Shown piece after piece: positions 6,019 through 7,368 of a DNA stretch of 7,368 bases (position 1 is its first letter; each line of letters begins with the position of its first letter). Both the position numbers and the translations under genes were made by a program. Origin of the DNA: Desulfobacteraceae bacterium (lineage in GTDB: Bacteria > Desulfobacterota > Syntrophobacteria > BM002); assembly GCA_002899795.1 (NCBI GenBank), contig PPDG01000191.1:1-7368 (forward strand). The letters are read 5' to 3'. The notes below the pieces were generated by a model. The model was not told where the DNA came from. It did no database searches and worked only from the letters and a program-made list of their open reading frames with translations.

Positions 6019-6048
6019 TTGGTCGACCGGTATCTTTTTTGATATATT
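6019..6048 (+). promoter_or_regulatory. Candidate sigma-70-type promoter of the aconitase gene
   Basis: TTGGTC (6019-6024) and TATATT (6043-6048) are spaced by 18 bases in an AT-rich tract 46 bases before the aconitase start. The -35 box overlaps the perfect 8-base palindrome GGTCGACC (6021-6028), a possible operator. The ribosome-binding site AAGGGG (6080-6085) lies 8 bases before the ATG. Confidence 0.5.
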
Positions 6049-6093
6049 TAAAAGTCATGCTTCGTTAACGTCTAAAGATAAGGGGTAGTAGAG

Positions 6094-7368
6094 ATGGCAA
6101 AAAACCTCGCACACAAAATTCTAGAAGCTCACTTGGTGGAAGGTAGTCTTGTTCCTGGTGAGGAAATCGGCGTTACAATCGACCATACCCTGCTGCAGGA
6201 TGCCACGGGAACTATGGCCATGTTGGAGTTTGAGGCCCTGGGTCTTGCCCGGGTCAGGGCTGAGCTCTCAGCCCAGTATGTGGATCATAATCTACTTCAG
6301 ACTGACAATAAGAATGCCGACGATCATATCTACTTGCAGACCGCCTGTGCCCGGTACGGGCTTCACTTCAGTCGTCCCGGCAACGGCATTTCCCATCAGG
6401 TTCACATGGAACGTTTCGGAGTTCCGGGAAAGACCATGCTGGGCGCAGACAGTCACACCCCAGGCGCTGCAGGTGTTTCCATGCTGGCAATGGGTGCAGG
6501 AGGGCTGGACGTGGCCTTAGCAATGGCGGGCCGACCTTACCACTTCCCTTGCCCGAAAATTCTGGGGGTCAAACTCACCGGAGAACTTCCAGACTGGGTC
6601 AGCGCCAAGGACGTCATCCTCGAGATGCTGCGGCGCTACGATGTCAAGGGATGTGTGGGGAAGATCATCGAATACTATGGGCCAGGAGTCAAAAGCCTCT
6701 CTGCTACCGACCGGGAAACCATCGGCAACATGGGTACGGAGTTGGGTGCTACCACTACGATCTTTCCGTCAGATGAGAACACCCGGGCTTACCTGGAGTC
6801 CGAGGGGCGGGGAGACGGTTGGGTTGAATTATCTGCTGATGAAGGGGCTGAATATGATGAGTATGCGGAAATCGACCTCTCCGGTTTGGAACCGCTGATC
6901 GCCTGCCCCTCATCTCCCGGCAACGTGGTCGCTGTCCGCGAGGTGGCCGGGATAAAGGTGCATCAAACAATCGTGGGAAGCAGTGTCAACTCTTCTTTTC
7001 GCGATCTCATGGTAGTGGCCGAGATCGTGAAGGACCGCATTGCCCATCCGGACACTTCCTTTCACATCAACCCGGGCAGCAGACAGGTGCTGGAGAATGT
7101 GGCTGAGCGGGGCGGGGTCATGAATCTACTGGCGGCTGGAGCCCGGATCCACCAGTCCGGTTGTCTGGGATGCATCGGCATGGGACAGGCGCCTGGCACT
7201 GGGCAAGTAAGCCTCCGCACTTTTCCGAGGAATTTTCCAGGTCGTTCGGGAACCAAGGACGACAAGGTTTATCTTTGTTCCCCTGAAACAGCAGCAGCGG
7301 CAGCTCTGAAAGGGGTTATTACCGATCCCCGGGATCTGGGCAAGGAGATGGACTATCCTAAGATAAAG
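6094..7368 (+). CDS. acn: Aconitate hydratase, Aquifex-type (3' partial)
   Basis: Cytoplasmic iron-sulfur enzyme that interconverts citrate and isocitrate through aconitate in the TCA cycle. The frame is open for 425 codons to the window end; family members are about 640-660 residues, so the rest of the chain, including the swivel domain, is missing. Landmarks: D30-H31 in TIDHTLLQDATG, D64-H65 in VDHNLLQTDNKN, the signature MLGADSHTPGAAG (D119, H121), PSSPGNV (272-278), GSSVNSSFRD (295-304), NPGSRQV, SGCLGCIGMGQAP with C357 and C360, and SPETAAAAAL. The odd point: the first cluster cysteine, normally in GSCTNS, is Ser297; C271 in IACPSSP is the nearest other cysteine. All other catalytic signatures look intact. 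ATG 6094 is chosen from the ribosome-binding site AAGGGG 8 bases upstream and the typical MAKNLAHKILEAH start. A candidate promoter at 6019-6048 suggests its own transcript. Confidence 0.93.
   Translation, partial: MAKNLAHKILEAHLVEGSLVPGEEIGVTIDHTLLQDATGTMAMLEFEALGLARVRAELSAQYVDHNLLQTDNKNADDHIYLQTACARYGLHFSRPGNGISHQVHMERFGVPGKTMLGADSHTPGAAGVSMLAMGAGGLDVALAMAGRPYHFPCPKILGVKLTGELPDWVSAKDVILEMLRRYDVKGCVGKIIEYYGPGVKSLSATDRETIGNMGTELGATTTIFPSDENTRAYLESEGRGDGWVELSADEGAEYDEYAEIDLSGLEPLIACPSSPGNVVAVREVAGIKVHQTIVGSSVNSSFRDLMVVAEIVKDRIAHPDTSFHINPGSRQVLENVAERGGVMNLLAAGARIHQSGCLGCIGMGQAPGTGQVSLRTFPRNFPGRSGTKDDKVYLCSPETAAAAALKGVITDPRDLGKEMDYPKIK

Noticed and set aside
6149..6970. Several ORFs on both strands inside the aconitase region
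   Set aside because: They are shadows of the aconitase frame, which is open to the window end and carries all the family motifs.

Overview
The window looks like a chromosomal piece from a Gram-negative anaerobe, most likely a Desulfobacterota (sulfate-reducer-like, formerly deltaproteobacterial) genome. The basis is an Aquifex-type aconitase, a SulP anion transporter with a cysteine-rich tail, a SixA-like phosphatase with a QHG start and moderate GC. This is inference from protein style; no rRNA or other marker gene is present to prove it. All six genes lie on the plus strand, and the genes at both window edges are cut.

Layout: (1) 2-1741, SulP-family permease with a C-terminal STAS domain, missing only its extreme N-terminus. 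(2) 1811-2752, tandem two-domain universal stress protein. (3) 2753-2938, spacer holding a 104-bp palindromic repeat. (4) 2939-3427, small SixA-like histidine phosphatase. (5) 3517-4380, substrate-binding-protein-like (ModA/type 2 periplasmic fold) protein without a signal peptide. (6) 4381-4661, spacer with a second, unrelated 100-bp palindromic repeat and small inverted repeats. (7) 4662-5462, zinc-ribbon rhomboid protease whose last membrane helix appears to be broken by a one-base frameshift. (8) 5463-6093, long non-coding spacer with a third, 170-bp palindrome, further inverted repeats and a plausible promoter. (9) 6094-7368, Aquifex-type aconitase, cut by the window end before its swivel domain.

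How the genes fit together: sulP and usp are 69 bp apart and could be one transcript. The phosphatase and the binding-protein-like gene are 89 bp apart and could be a second one. An anion transporter, a nucleotide-binding stress protein, a phosphohistidine phosphatase and a cytosolic anion-binding-type domain lie side by side, which allows a hypothesis of cytosolic anion sensing, but nothing in the sequence demonstrates it. Rhomboid and aconitase look like independent units. I see no phage genes, transposase, CRISPR array, tRNA or rRNA. The most notable observations are the Cys-to-Ser change at the first iron-sulfur ligand position of the aconitase, the recoverable frameshift in the rhomboid, the leaderless binding protein, and three different palindromic repeats in three consecutive larger spacers.
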